From: Tribonema minus
Lineage: Eukaryota > Sar > Xanthophyceae > Tribonematales > Tribonemataceae
Direction of reading: 5' to 3'
Length of the DNA stretch: 64,000 nucleotides
NCBI GenBank assembly: GCA_017506865.1
Contig: JAFCMP010000357.1
Span: forward strand, 5,001-69,000
In this document: positions 48,049-59,850 of the stretch, piece after piece
How the letters are laid out: each line of letters begins with the position of its first letter
How positions within the stretch are numbered: position 1 is the first letter of the stretch
Made by a program: the position numbers and the translations under genes
The notes under the pieces: generated by a model
The model's input: the letters and a program-made list of their open reading frames with translations, nothing else
What the model was told of the DNA's origin: nothing
Databases searched by the model: none

Positions 48049-49329
48049 CTGGCACAAGCAGAAGAGGCCAGTAGGTGTGCAAGTCCCATGAGTACTTCAA
48101 ATTGCAACTGACTAATCGCGAGGTCCACCGCCTTTGCATAGCGTGAATGCAGCGCAGCACAGGCTGAAACTCCATTGCGCTGACACACAGCACTGCTCAA
48201 AACGCCGCTGGCGGCACGCCATGCCAACATGCGAAGCGCTCGCTCAACTGTCAAAAACATCGGCCCAGTAAGTTCAAGCAGCACTTCAGTTGCTTACCGA
48301 TTGCTGTACCATGAGACTGGTGCGCCCATCCAGCGCCTCCCACTGCTGCCTCGGCAGCTGCCGCCCCTCCTACGACGCCACGCCACAGCGAATCCGCGAG
48401 CAGTAGAAATCACTTGATGGCGCCCAATTCGCGCAGTTGCGCCCAACTGCGCCGAGCGCGGGCGCGGGGGCGTTACTACCGAGCTTTTTCCCATCAGGAA
48501 ACCAGTGATGCGTTCTAGCATTCTGCGGAGTGATATGGGATGTTGGATCTGATCTGACCCAACTCACGCTGTCTAATGCGCCTCGCCTGGCGGAAAAAAA
48601 AAGAATAATGTCATTGGCGTTGACTGTGGCCCAGCAGCCCTCAGCCCCTCCAGCTGCCCAATTCTCTGACTAAGCCTTTGCAGCATCCATGAGTAAGGTG
48701 CTCGTAAGTGACGTGCACATCAGCGCATCTGCCTGGTCCATGAAGTATGTCAGACATGCCAGCCTGCTCAAATCGAAAAAGAGACGTGTACAGATGTCTG
48801 CTGCAACTGCTGTCAAGGAAATGACAATTTGGTGCCACCAATGCCAATCCAAATATCAACTGGGAATGACACTATTTGCTAGAGCCCTCACTTCTCAAAG
48901 GGGAATCCCACGAATGTCACAAGCCAGTGCATGTGCTTGTTTTATGGCAGGCAGCTGCAAACATCGTCACTTGGACTTGCAAGTTGGTGATTGCGCATTG
49001 CGTATTGTCCGGACGTCATTCGACCCGCTGTGTCAGCTGTGAGTGAACTGTATTGCAGTTGATAGGTCTTGGGAGCCAGCGCCCCCTTCCCCCCAGTTGA
49101 TGACCCCATTCAAAATGCCGTTATCGACCGTTAATTGATGCCACTGTGGCGCGTTCGTCAGGGTCATCGATGTTTGCTCACACAACTTGCTGGCATAGAG
49201 TCAAACCTCAGCGCAGACGACTGCAGAGCCCTTGTCAGCGCCATACCTGCGGGGAGACGAGCCAGTGGTAGCGTAGCAACCCCCAGCGCCTTGCTCTCAC
49301 AGGAAGCCGCAACGGCCATTTGGGGCATC
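48049..49329. other. Divergent intergenic region between coiled-coil and glucanase genes
   Basis: It should contain the first exon and promoter of the minus-strand coiled-coil gene and the promoter of the plus-strand glucanase gene. A plausible first-exon frame with ATG lies near 48263 on the minus strand but its splice phase to 48048 is not established. Nothing else was recognised. Confidence 0.4.
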
Positions 49330-52143
49330 ATGAGAGGCAGGAGAGCGGGTGCGGCGGTGGGAGCAGCGCTAGTACTGGGCTTTCCACTGGCTGCAGCAGC
49401 CCCATATTCTGGGACACCATTTATCTGCAGCCAGGGCTGTTCCATCGCAGCAGGCCTCTTTGATACGGTAGGTGCCTCACGAAGTTTCTTTGTGTTTTTG
49501 CTCAACGGCAAAAGCAGAGCAAATGAGCCGGTTGACGCCATGCTCACCCCCTGTGGTGTACAAGCTACGCCCGCCACAATGCTGTGTTTGAAGTCACAGC
49601 TGTCGTCTCTCCGTGCACATCAGTGGCAGGCACAAGTAGCTAACGTTCACCCCAGCATGCCTTCAAAGACAGCAACATGCAGTCAGTCTTGATATCGTTC
49701 GCCGCCATGTATAATGTCGCCTGGAAGATGCTGAGCAGGAAGCAACTGATCGTCTGTATCAGCTACGTTTGTTCTGTGCTCATCTGGGTCCTGTTTTGTT
49801 GACCGTGCATGAGATATCGTGTTCAACGTGCGCGCTGGTGAAACCGACGTGTTGTACTTCGACAGTATGCTGCAGCATCTCATGGCAGTATCTCTTGGCA
49901 GAGCTGCTGTTTATGGTCCGCTGGCTTTTTTTTGCGACGTCAATGCTCGTTTTTCTGGTGCTTGTGGTTTGTGAGGTACATAGGAGGATGCTGTGTCACG
50001 CTCCTCTGTAGTCAAACCCAGTTCTGTGCTTTCCAATAGATGCATCACTGCATGACTGCAGCGCCTGCTGAGCACTGTGACAGAGTCACCCCCACTTGCA
50101 GGCGCTGACTTTGAACCGTCCTGTGTATTATCATTTACCGTGCAGGGCGGCGAGGGTGTGGCCTTCCACGACGTCTATGAGGCTGCGGCACCGCGTGCGA
50201 GGGCGGGAGTCACCGTCAACGTTGATGCCAACAACCAGATCAGCTACCTCGCCGCTGGGTGAGTGCTTCAATCAAGCAGATGACCTGTTAGTGGATGATG
50301 AAGTTTGCAACACGTGTGAGTTTGTAAACACTGGAACGTGCTCACAGCCCGTGTGCCGTTCGCGTGGAGGTGTTGTCATGATGAGCTGGGCAACAGCATG
50401 GTGATGTGTAGCGCGCAAGTACTCCTGGAGGCTCATCTGTTGGTGGCCTGGCTGAGTGTAGGCAACACTTGCTTGCAATTCAGTTGAGGCTACAAGCATG
50501 AGCGCTGCATGATACCTTGCATACTTCATAGCCTGTATCATAGGGTTTCCGCACCTCGAGCGGAACTACAGCAAACAAAGGACACACTTCACAAAGCATT
50601 TGGTATCCGTGTGCTTGACAAACCCCTGCACAAACGTCAAAATATAGAAGTACCATACACCATCTCGCAGCAGCAGCAGCAACGCTCACCCCATCCATTT
50701 CATCTGCCTTCGTTGACCCCAGGGAGTGGTACGAATACACGGTGCGCAGCCGCGGCGGCCCCTTTGCCGTCACCTACAACATGGCCAGCGGACCCCCCTA
50801 CCCCATGCCCTTCCAGGCCTTCCTCACCCTGGACAACTCCTGCACGGCCTCTCAGCAAGCCCTCTACAGCGACGACACCTTCACCACCAACGGCCTCGTG
50901 CAGACCTTCTTCGGCGGAGCGCTGACACTTCCAGCGGGTGACGTGCCAGTGCGCATCTGCTTCAAGGCCGTCAAGTACGGCCGCTTCGCCGGCATCACCC
51001 TCTCCCCCACTCAGGGCCCCTACAACGGCGTATACCAACCCATACCTGGGACGGTCGTTGCGACGAGCTTTGATCTGGGCGGCGCTGGTCTGGCGTACAA
51101 GGTGCTGAGCGCTGCTGGTCAGCCGCTGGTGCGCGCTGGCGAGACGGTCACGGGCTCCGCGCAGAGCTTGGGGTACCTGACAGCAGGTATGGTTGTGCTA
51201 CATGCATGTTGCAGTGACTTGTTGGTGGTATGTGTGGTGTGTGTGGTGTCTGCGATGCACACGTGCTGCACCATATACTTGTGTGCAAATGCGCCAGCCT
51301 TGCTGGTCGCGATGACGCCATTGGCACACAGAAAATGCAGCGTAAAGCATGGCATGTATACATGTGATACGTATACATACCTAGCGGGCATCTCACTTTC
51401 TCACAGTCATGTGTCTATGTCCAGTTTTAACGTGCTATGCAGTTGCTGTGCGCATTGCACTTGATCATCTCAGGATCAGCTGGTAACTTTTGCACAGTCA
51501 TGTTGTCTTATTAATCATTGAGCGCAGCCGCCGCCACAGCAGGCCTCTTCAGTTCACTCACGTTTCACCGCTGCTTACCCTTACAAATCTCCCCCCTGCT
51601 CGCGCCCAGGCGAATGGTTCAAGTACTCGGTGAACGTGCTGAGCAGCGCCACATACAACGTCGCATGGATGCTGGCGGGGGACCCCACCGCCCCCGTCCC
51701 CCTGTCCCTCTACCTGGTGCTGGATGGCAACTGCAGCGGAACACGCACGTCCGCCTACAAGACGTCTACGTTCGACACCAACTCGTGGAACACTGCCACC
51801 GCCTTCAGAGTGGGCACCGTGAACCTCACTGCCGGCAAGCACATCGTCACCGTCTGGTGAGTCGCTGAGCCGTGGTGACAATGTGAATGTTGAAGTTAAA
51901 CTTGTGCTGGTCGCATGTGACAATATGGATGTTGTGAGTTGAAGTAATCTCTAGGTGAGTACTGCTGTAGTTCAGTGCTGGTCTCATGCGAAGTATGGAT
52001 GTGTTGAGTTAAATTGAGCTCCTGCTGAGCACTGCTGTAGTTCAGCAGCGCTCTGAAAGTAGCTCTGTTGCAAGAGTGATGCCAGCTTGGACAGATGCCA
52101 GCTTGGAGTGGCCCCTGGTTTTTCTTTTTTTTTTAAGCAAGCG

Positions 52144-52211
<68 letters not shown>

Positions 52212-55200
52212 TTGCATGGCTCAACATGAGCCACTTCGCACATGACATACACTGCAGGATATCGACTATAAGACTGTTCCACGCATCAGTTTGATGCCCA
52301 TAACGTCAACATCCAACACGGTCTGCGTCGACATGGCGATTCAGCGGTTTCACTGATGCGTTCATCGCGCTGCATGCTGCTGCTTTCCTTTCGCGCAGCG
52401 TGGAAACTGCCTCGTACGTCAACATCATGGGCATTCGGTTCTCCACCCTTCTTCCTCCCACTGTTCCCCCACCTACCGTGGCTCCTGCAGGTATGTAGGT
52501 ATAGAGCATGTGATGGTGTAGTTACACGCGTTCTTGTGCTAGCATTCAGCACCAGTTGCTATGTAGGTAGTGCTTGCAGCTCTCATGAACAATATTGCAG
52601 GTTTAAAGCACATGCGAGGTTTGGGGTGACTAGCTGGCTTTGGTTTCAAGGGTGGACACTGAGTAGCTGTCCCTGGAATGCTGAGCATCATCTTGCTTAG
52701 CACCCCCCACATATTTTTCAGGACACTTCGCAGTGTTCATTGTAGGTCGCAGCATGATCTGCTGCACTGTGGCTGTCCATGTGCGCATGCCAAACCCTAA
52801 CCCTCGTTACAGCGCTGCAAGCTTGCGTGCAATACTACTGGCACATTCTGTCATCACCTGCTCCACAAGGAGACTGGCCGATCACACTGTGTGCTCTCTC
52901 TGTCACCACACACAGATCCCGGCACACCCTACCAGGGCAAGCGCCAACCCGTTCCCGGCACTATCCAGCCATCTCTGTTTGACACTGGCGGCCAGGGCGT
53001 AGCCTACAATGACGTCTCACCCACAGGCACACCTCTGCTGCGCATTGGAGACAAGGTTGGCGGTGCCGACGGCGCTGTCGGTTACGTTGCTGATGGTGAG
53101 GCTCAGCTGATTGTGAAAATGCACGACCATGTAGTGCATGCCTTGAGGTTTTGATGTTGCCATTGTCAGGACGCACTTTGGCATGGTACGCGTGCTCTGA
53201 TGTTGTGGCCTTTGATGTGATCTCTTTGTGCGCAACACCTGAAGCTCCTACTGAAAGCATGATGGTGGCTTAAGCTTGGAATTAGGGCTAGGGTCAGGGC
53301 TAGCATTAGGATTTGGGTTAACCCACGTGTCGATCAACCTTAACATGATGTTCATGCGCTGTTATGCGGTGTCACCGCTCAGGCGAATGGATCCGCTACT
53401 CCGTCACCGTGGCCAGCTCCGCCAACTACGGCATCAAGTACATGCTCTCAGGAGCCCCCTCCCCCGGCGTCACCCTCAACATCTACCTGGTTCTCGACAC
53501 CAACGACTGCGGCGCAAGTGCCAAAGCCCCCCTTAACATCATCGCATTTGGCACCGGCTCCTGGACAACGCCGGTGGCATACCCTGCCGGCGATACATAC
53601 CTACCCGGCGGCGCGCACACGCTTACGCTATGCTTCAAGCAGGCCAGCAATCTCTCTTTCAGCGGCATCAGCGTCGGGGCATCGGGCAGTGCCAACGGCG
53701 TGGTGCCGGCGTATGTCAGTCCCGCGGGTGCCGCGGTGACGACGCCTGCGTACAAGAACTGGCCTCTGCGGTGGTCTGACGAGTTCAACGGCGGCAACCT
53801 GGACCTGAACAAGTGGCAGTACTCCATCGGCAACGCATGGTATGTGTGTGTGTTGGCGCGCAAGAGCCTTGAGTGTAGCAGCAGCCGGTGTTGTGCGCTT
53901 GAAATGCAGCGGTGGCCATTGCGTGCTATAGAAAGCTGATTCTAAGCAGTGGTGGCAGCTGCACGTTACAGAACCATTGGGCTTTAAGTGAGAGTTTGCA
54001 CAAGTGTTCACAGCATCAACTGCAACCTGCGCATGTGACAGAGCAATCGAAGAGCTATGATTGCACAACGAGCAACTCAATGATCGATCATGATCTATTA
54101 CTAGCACTCTTGTCCATCTAGCGATTCCTGTTGCCACATGTGCATGAGGCATTAAAACTACGCTAGTGGGGTTCATCACAGAGTTTTTTTATGATGCATG
54201 CTATTGTGCGCCGGCTCGGCCCTGATTGCTAACCGTTTGGCGGCTGTTCTCTGGCGCTTGCTTCAAATGAACTTCAAACCGCCACATACGAGCAGCCTTT
54301 CGAACCTTCAATCAGTTCCAGGTTGGATGCTGACTCTGTAATACCTGTGCTTGTTACCATTGCTGATCACTGACACGCAGCAACCTCGGCTACTGCGGGT
54401 GGGGCAACAATGAGCAGCAGTCGTACCAGTCCTCTGCAGTGTACATGAGCAACGGCAACGCGGTACTTGAGGTGAGTTTCACTGCCGCTTGACAAAACTT
54501 CGAAGCAGTTTTTAACATGTATGATCCCTCTGTGTGCACACTCACGAGTGCCCCCCTATATGCGGTAGGCTGTCGCCTAGCATATTCAAAGTTGACAGCA
54601 CTGTAAGCAGGCATGTGAAACCAGTGAACACAACATGCTGAGGCATGATAATTGATGACTGCCTTCTACTTTGTGTGGTAGCAGCAGATGCCGATGTGGT
54701 CGCAGGATTTGGGTTAGGGTTAGGGCTAGGGCTAACCCTTGACACCGAGTATGCATGATATGCATGATATATATGCATGCTCCAATGGTGCAGCTGCCAA
54801 TGGCAATCCGCTGATGCATTCCTCAAGTCATGGGCACTTGAAGCTGAATTTGAGGAAGCACTGAGCACTGCCGTGTCAGCGCTCACTGTGCACAAACATT
54901 TGCACTGATGGCAAACGCAGTTACTTCACTCAAACTTTTTTGTCTTCAATTGTGCACGAAGCACCATCATCACATATATATGTACATATGGTTACATCAT
55001 ACCCACAAGCGGTGCTGGCTATTGTAGAGACGCTACAGTCTGGTCGTTCGCAGCGCATTGCTACTCACCGTGAATGCCGCAATGCAGACACTATAAATCC
55101 AGGAATTGATGCACATTGGCAGTTGGCGTACCTAGACACACTCAATGCTCATCGCGTGCTTCTCTGACACTTTGCGCTTGTTGTTGACATTGCGACAGGC

Positions 55201-58200
55201 GCGCAAGGAGTGGTCCAGCGATGGCAGCCCCTACATATCCGGCAAGATCGTCTCTCGCGCGGAGAACAACTTCAACGTTCTCTACGGCCGTGTTGAGTCC
55301 CGCATCAACTTCCCTGTCGGACAGGGCTTTTGGCCCAGCCTGTGGATGCTTCCCGACAGGTATGTAGGTATACATGCGCTTTGTGATTCAGGCCCAGTAC
55401 CTTTTGGGGCTATTGATGGTGATGCTGCAGCTAGAAAAGCTGTTGTTGAGTAGAGCACTGTGATTATGGTAGTAGCTGCTAGAGCGGCTAGCAGCGCCGC
55501 ACAGCTAGGGTGAACATTGAGGCTTTGCTCTTGCGGGAGCTGTCCATCTAACCCTAGGTGCCAGCGCACAACCACCACATGCAAGACTTCACCAAGCTGG
55601 CTTCATTTGATTCTGTGTCATCGATGGACTTCACATGAGTGTCAATGCACACATTGCTCAGAATCAGAAGAGGCTTGTAGCATGTCTTCAAGTTCTACAG
55701 GGTGATGCGCCCCGATGTTTCTGGTGCACGACTTGCCCATCTTGCTGCTTGCTCTCACGCAGCGTGTTTCATATTTGTGACACGCTATCTTACGTTTCAA
55801 TCCGTGTGCATGTGTTCGCAGGTATATGGCACCGGGTCCCTATGGCACCTGGCCTGCCAGTGGCGAGATTGACATAGTTGAAGTCATCAACGACATCAGG
55901 GCTGCACACCACTCGCTGCACTACGGGGCTACGGGCAAACACGACTTCCAGACATGCTCCTTCTACAACAACGGCGGCACGTGAGTACCTTCTTGAAGTT
56001 TCACAATTTGTTGAGCTGTGCACGCGTGCAGGCTCTACTCATACAGGCTAGCAATAATGGTCACAAGCAGTCAGCTGCAGAGATCAGGAGAGACACATGG
56101 CAATCACTCATTGTATTTTGGATGTGACTGTGGCATGTCATTTCTGCGGATGCTCAAGTCTTTGGTGCTCCCTTGTTTCCGGTGGTGACATGTTGAATTA
56201 GCAACCGTTGATTCCACTGCTATTTGCAGCAGCAGTAATGCATGTAGTAAAGTAATGTGCGTGGTAAGAGGTACTTCAAGTACAGTTCAGTTGCGTGCAC
56301 GTACCCATACTTCAACGCTTGTTGAGGACGGTGGTTCATTATGTGACGTGCCATCTGCCTGGTCATCAGTGCTCCTTACCTCTATCTTCCACCGACAGCA
56401 CTTGTCAATGCATGCTGCACCTGAGGCAGCAGCAAATCATCATGTTTGCGCACCAACAAGGCAAGAAGATGTTATCTACTGTACCCAACAGCAGCAGCAG
56501 GAGCTGAGACTACATCTCTGACAGCCTCCATGTTGTTGCACTTGCCCCCATCACCGTGTCTACGATGCAGGTGGGGCAATGGCTACCACACGTACGCAGT
56601 CGAATGGGCCCCTTGGGGCGAATTCAAGTACTACGTCGATGGCCAGCTTGGCTGCACCATCAACCACTGGTGGTCAAGCGGTGGAGCATACCCCACCCCC
56701 TTCGTCAAGCCCTTTTATGTGATCCTCAATTTTGCGGTTGGCGGCTCCTGGCCTGGCACCGTGGACAACAACCTCTTCAGCAACGGCCAGCGCCACCAGG
56801 CGCTTTACGACTACGTGCGCGTGTACAACTGGGTGAGTGCATGCTGATGTCTTTCCAAGACACATGTGCCAAGAGGGGCTGTAGGATATGTGTGCCTGCA
56901 AAATGCTAAGCTTGTCAGGGTAAAACCTGCCATAAGGTTGAGGTCATGTTGCACAAAGGTTGCACCTCAGATGTGAGCCTCCGGAGCACGCAATGGCTGA
57001 GGGTTGACTTTGGGATGAGGGTTAGGGTTGGCATTAATGCCATTGGATTTGTTTGTGTTGTCTGTGCAATGCAGGGTTAGCACACAGCGTGAGTTTTGCT
57101 GTGTACCGTACACAGGTGCGTTGTGTTTGATCGTCTTTCCTGTGGTGAGGAGTCGGCACTTGATGAGGAGTGAGCTTTCTGCGACAGTGGCGGAAATGCT
57201 GTAGCCAAGCATTGCACTCTTCATGCGATCACGCGCTTGCTCACACGATTGCTGATGCTCGTTTCAGGGACTCAAGAGTCATGGCACAAGTCCTCAAAAC
57301 GAACTGTTGCAGCGCGTACAACATCTGTAACATCAACTTCAAGCATTCGTAGCCGCCTTTATGCCGACAATCTCATATGCATGATGGCGTCTGAAACTTA
57401 CCTCAAAACCTTCCCGTGCCGCGCTTCCGTTGCGCCATTGCAGCCCGGCGGGCGCCGCCTCCAAGACGATGGCACCTTCATCCACGACGTGCCAGAGGGC
57501 TGGGAGGTCCCCGAGGGCTTTGACCTCGACACCCTCTCCTGGGACCCCGCCTTTGCCTCCCACGTCCACCAGCCCTCCGACGGAGCGTCGCCAGATGAAG
57601 TTCCGCAGGTGCCCGCCACCGTGCCGGATGGGCCTGAAGAGGTGCCCGGCGACACGGCGCCGCCGACAGTCGCGGCCCTGCCGACGGTGCCGCCGACCAA
57701 GACGGCGTGCAACGCGCAGCCCTACATGCACGACAGGCGCGGCACCCCGCTGCCGTGGGTGCTCCCCACCGACGGCGAGCTGACCATCGGCGCGGAGTTC
57801 TTCGACCTGGGCGGGCAGGCGTGCGCGTTCAACGACCACGAACCGTACGTGAACCGCGGCAACAACGACCTGCGTGGCGCGCGCGGCGTAGACCTCGTCT
57901 CCTACGACGGCGCCACCAACGGCCCCTACGTGTTCGCCATGCAGCCCGGCGACTGGCTGTCCTACACGGTCTCCGCGCAGAGCGACGACCTGTTCTCCGT
58001 GCAAGTCTTCGCGACGGCTCCCGCGGGCAACGGCGTCTTCCGCATCGTCATCGACAGCACCAACTGTGACGCGCCGGAGAGCGACGGCGGCAGCGTGCTG
58101 GTGGCCGACCGCGCCGTGCAGGCCACCTCGGGCCCCACCGACTGGCGCTTCTACGGTACCAACGCCGCCGTCGCCGCCGGCGTCCACCGCCTCACGCTGT

Positions 58201-58409
58201 GCGCGGTGGCGGGCTCGCTCAACGTGGACTACCTGCGCTTTGAGCTGCAGTACACGCCGCCCGCGACGGACCCTTTCGACGCGCCGCTGACGTCGGCCAT
58301 CTACGGGGGCCCCGCGGTGGTGGGCTGCGTGAGCCACAGCTGCCACGACGCGGGGCTAGACGTGGCGCTGACGGCTCACGCGCGCGCGGACGAGGGCGCC
58401 AACTTCTAA
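49330..58409 (+). CDS. Secreted GH16 beta-glucanase with four CBM6-like modules
   Basis: Twelve phase-consistent exons: 49330-49467, 50146-50258, 50723-51186, 51610-51856, 52399-52490, 52916-53095, 53383-53839, 54381-54471, 55199-55359, 55822-55980, 56571-56832 and 57444-58409; 1109 aa. Residues 1-24 form a signal peptide (basic start, then AAVGAALVLGFPLAAAA). Three carbohydrate-binding modules of CBM6 style follow, each beginning like LFDTGGEGVAFHD, SFDLGGAGLAYK or LFDTGGQGVAYND and containing a GEW(Y/F/I)xY(T/S)V strand. The GH16 catalytic domain spans about 555-788, from LRWSDEFNGGNLDLNKWQY to YDYVRVYNW. Its signature GEIDIVE holds the nucleophile Glu663, Asp665 and acid/base Glu668. An acidic Pro-rich linker leads to a fourth module (FFDLGGQACAFNDHEP). 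The family hydrolyses beta-1,3- or beta-1,3/1,4-glucans. An extracellular wall or glucan-remodelling or feeding role is inferred. The Met at 49330 was chosen because it directly precedes the signal peptide. Confidence 0.93.
51880..52060. repeat. Diverged tandem copies of a CTGCTGTAGTTCAG segment
   Basis: Three loosely repeated units, each with a GTGAC/ATGGATGT(T)GTGAGTT stretch, and two copies of GAG(T/C)ACTGCTGTAGTTCAG are visible in the glucanase intron. Confidence 0.55.
52146..52205. repeat. (CTG)20 trinucleotide repeat
   Basis: Twenty uninterrupted CTG units lie in the glucanase intron between exons 4 and 5, preceded by a T-rich run at about 52123-52134. Length is likely polymorphic. Confidence 0.95.
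54708..54742. repeat. GGGTTAGGG telomere-like motif
   Basis: A short array with GGGTTAGGGTTAGGGCTAGGG in a glucanase intron. Similar one- to three-unit motifs occur near 28155-28190, 34135-34170, 36480-36526, 41415-41450, 44277-44300, 53278-53322, 57017-57032 and 58692-58710. Confidence 0.75.
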
Positions 58410-59850
58410 CTTCAACTTACAGTACGCATTGTAGTGCCAGCGACCCCCCCCGCCCGTACTGTACGGCAGGGGGAAGGGGGGTTTCGGGCTGGTTGCGGAT
58501 CCGTGCGGTGTGATCTAATCCCCTCGTGGGCGTGAGAGTTCTTTTTGGGCGGCAGCGTCAACGTTCGGTAGAGGCAGAGAGCAGGGGGCGGGGGCTTTGG
58601 CTCCCCCCTCTGCTCTCGCCCCCTGAGCGTGATAACCCTGCACGCCAGTGTGCTGTTTAGGAGGCTTCAGGGCGGGAGAGGCATGGCAAGGCCTAGGGTT
58701 AGGGCTACCTCCAACCCTAGTGTTTGGGGGGCCTGTTTGTACTGGTCCCCCAGCCACCGCCTGCCTCTCCACTGTCGCTCGTGGTCTGGTGTTGCGACAT
58801 ACGTTATAGCAGCTTCGCGTGCGGACGTGTACTCTTCCTGTCCGTAGCGCCGATTCACTGTGATATATATTATGCGGAGTATTTGTACGCCACGTTTCCG
58901 GCCTTCCATGTCGATAGGCCATGCCGGAGGACCAGCACGCAAGTGCACGCTGCAGCAATCAAACACAGCTGTCCCAGCACAGACAATAACCAGTTTGCGA
59001 GGGAATACAATTGAACAATCGAAGAGCAGGGAAATATGATGGTGGGGATCCCGAGGTGCTAGACCAGCAGGTGCCTCGAGGAATGAGGTTGGCTGCTGAA
59101 TGCAGGCTGGCTTTGTCCCGCGTGCCGCGACCGGTGCATATGCGCAGCACATCAAATAGCACGCCATTATGTGTCAGCTTGGTGTGTGTGATGTTGTTGC
59201 CTGCTGCCGTATCATGGTGATTTTGTCATACCAATTGGCAATGTGTGATGTTGTTGTCACACTTGTAGTACATGAACTTTAGGAATGGCAAACAAACTGT
59301 GCGCGATAGCTCACCCTGCTTGCAAACTATGCACTGCTTTCATCGCTTTTCTTTTTAAAAAGGCCATCTGCTTCTGGAACTTGAAAGCCACATGGAAACG
59401 GTGCACGATTCCATGCACCGGCTTACCCACCTCTGTTGGCTAGTGCACTCCCATGTAGCATGCGTGGCGAACGTCATGATGTAATAGATGGGCAAATTAC
59501 CCTGACCGCACCTGCCTCGTGGGCGCCAATGCTGTGCACTTGTGCCAAGCATGGGCAAGATGGCTGGACCAGATACAAAACAGTGAGGTACATTACCTAC
59601 ACGGTGCTCTCTTGTCCTCCGGTCAAGTTGCGACCTGACGGTGTGGCTGTTACAGTGATGGCAAGTAACATCATGCGCAACAGGATCATCAGTACTGCAT
59701 TGCACATGGGATTGCTTCAGGTGCAGCAGGAAAGAGATTTCGCTCGCGATTCGTTGTGCATCAAACCAGGTCAAAATTGCAATCACAAAAGGCGGCCACC
59801 CATGACATGCCAACCCGTACAAGTCCGGCATCACAGCTCATTATGACAAG
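58410..59850. other. Convergent 3' intergenic region with GC-rich hairpin
   Basis: Just after the glucanase stop, GCCCGTACTGTACGGC at about 58451-58466, flanked by C8 and G-rich runs, could fold into a hairpin. The rest holds open frames (for example 59436-59846) with no recognisable domain. The two neighbouring genes converge here. Confidence 0.4.

Noticed and set aside
59436-59846. 136-codon plus-strand frame
   Set aside because: No domain, no splice context, and it ends where the minus-strand gene's 3' end begins.
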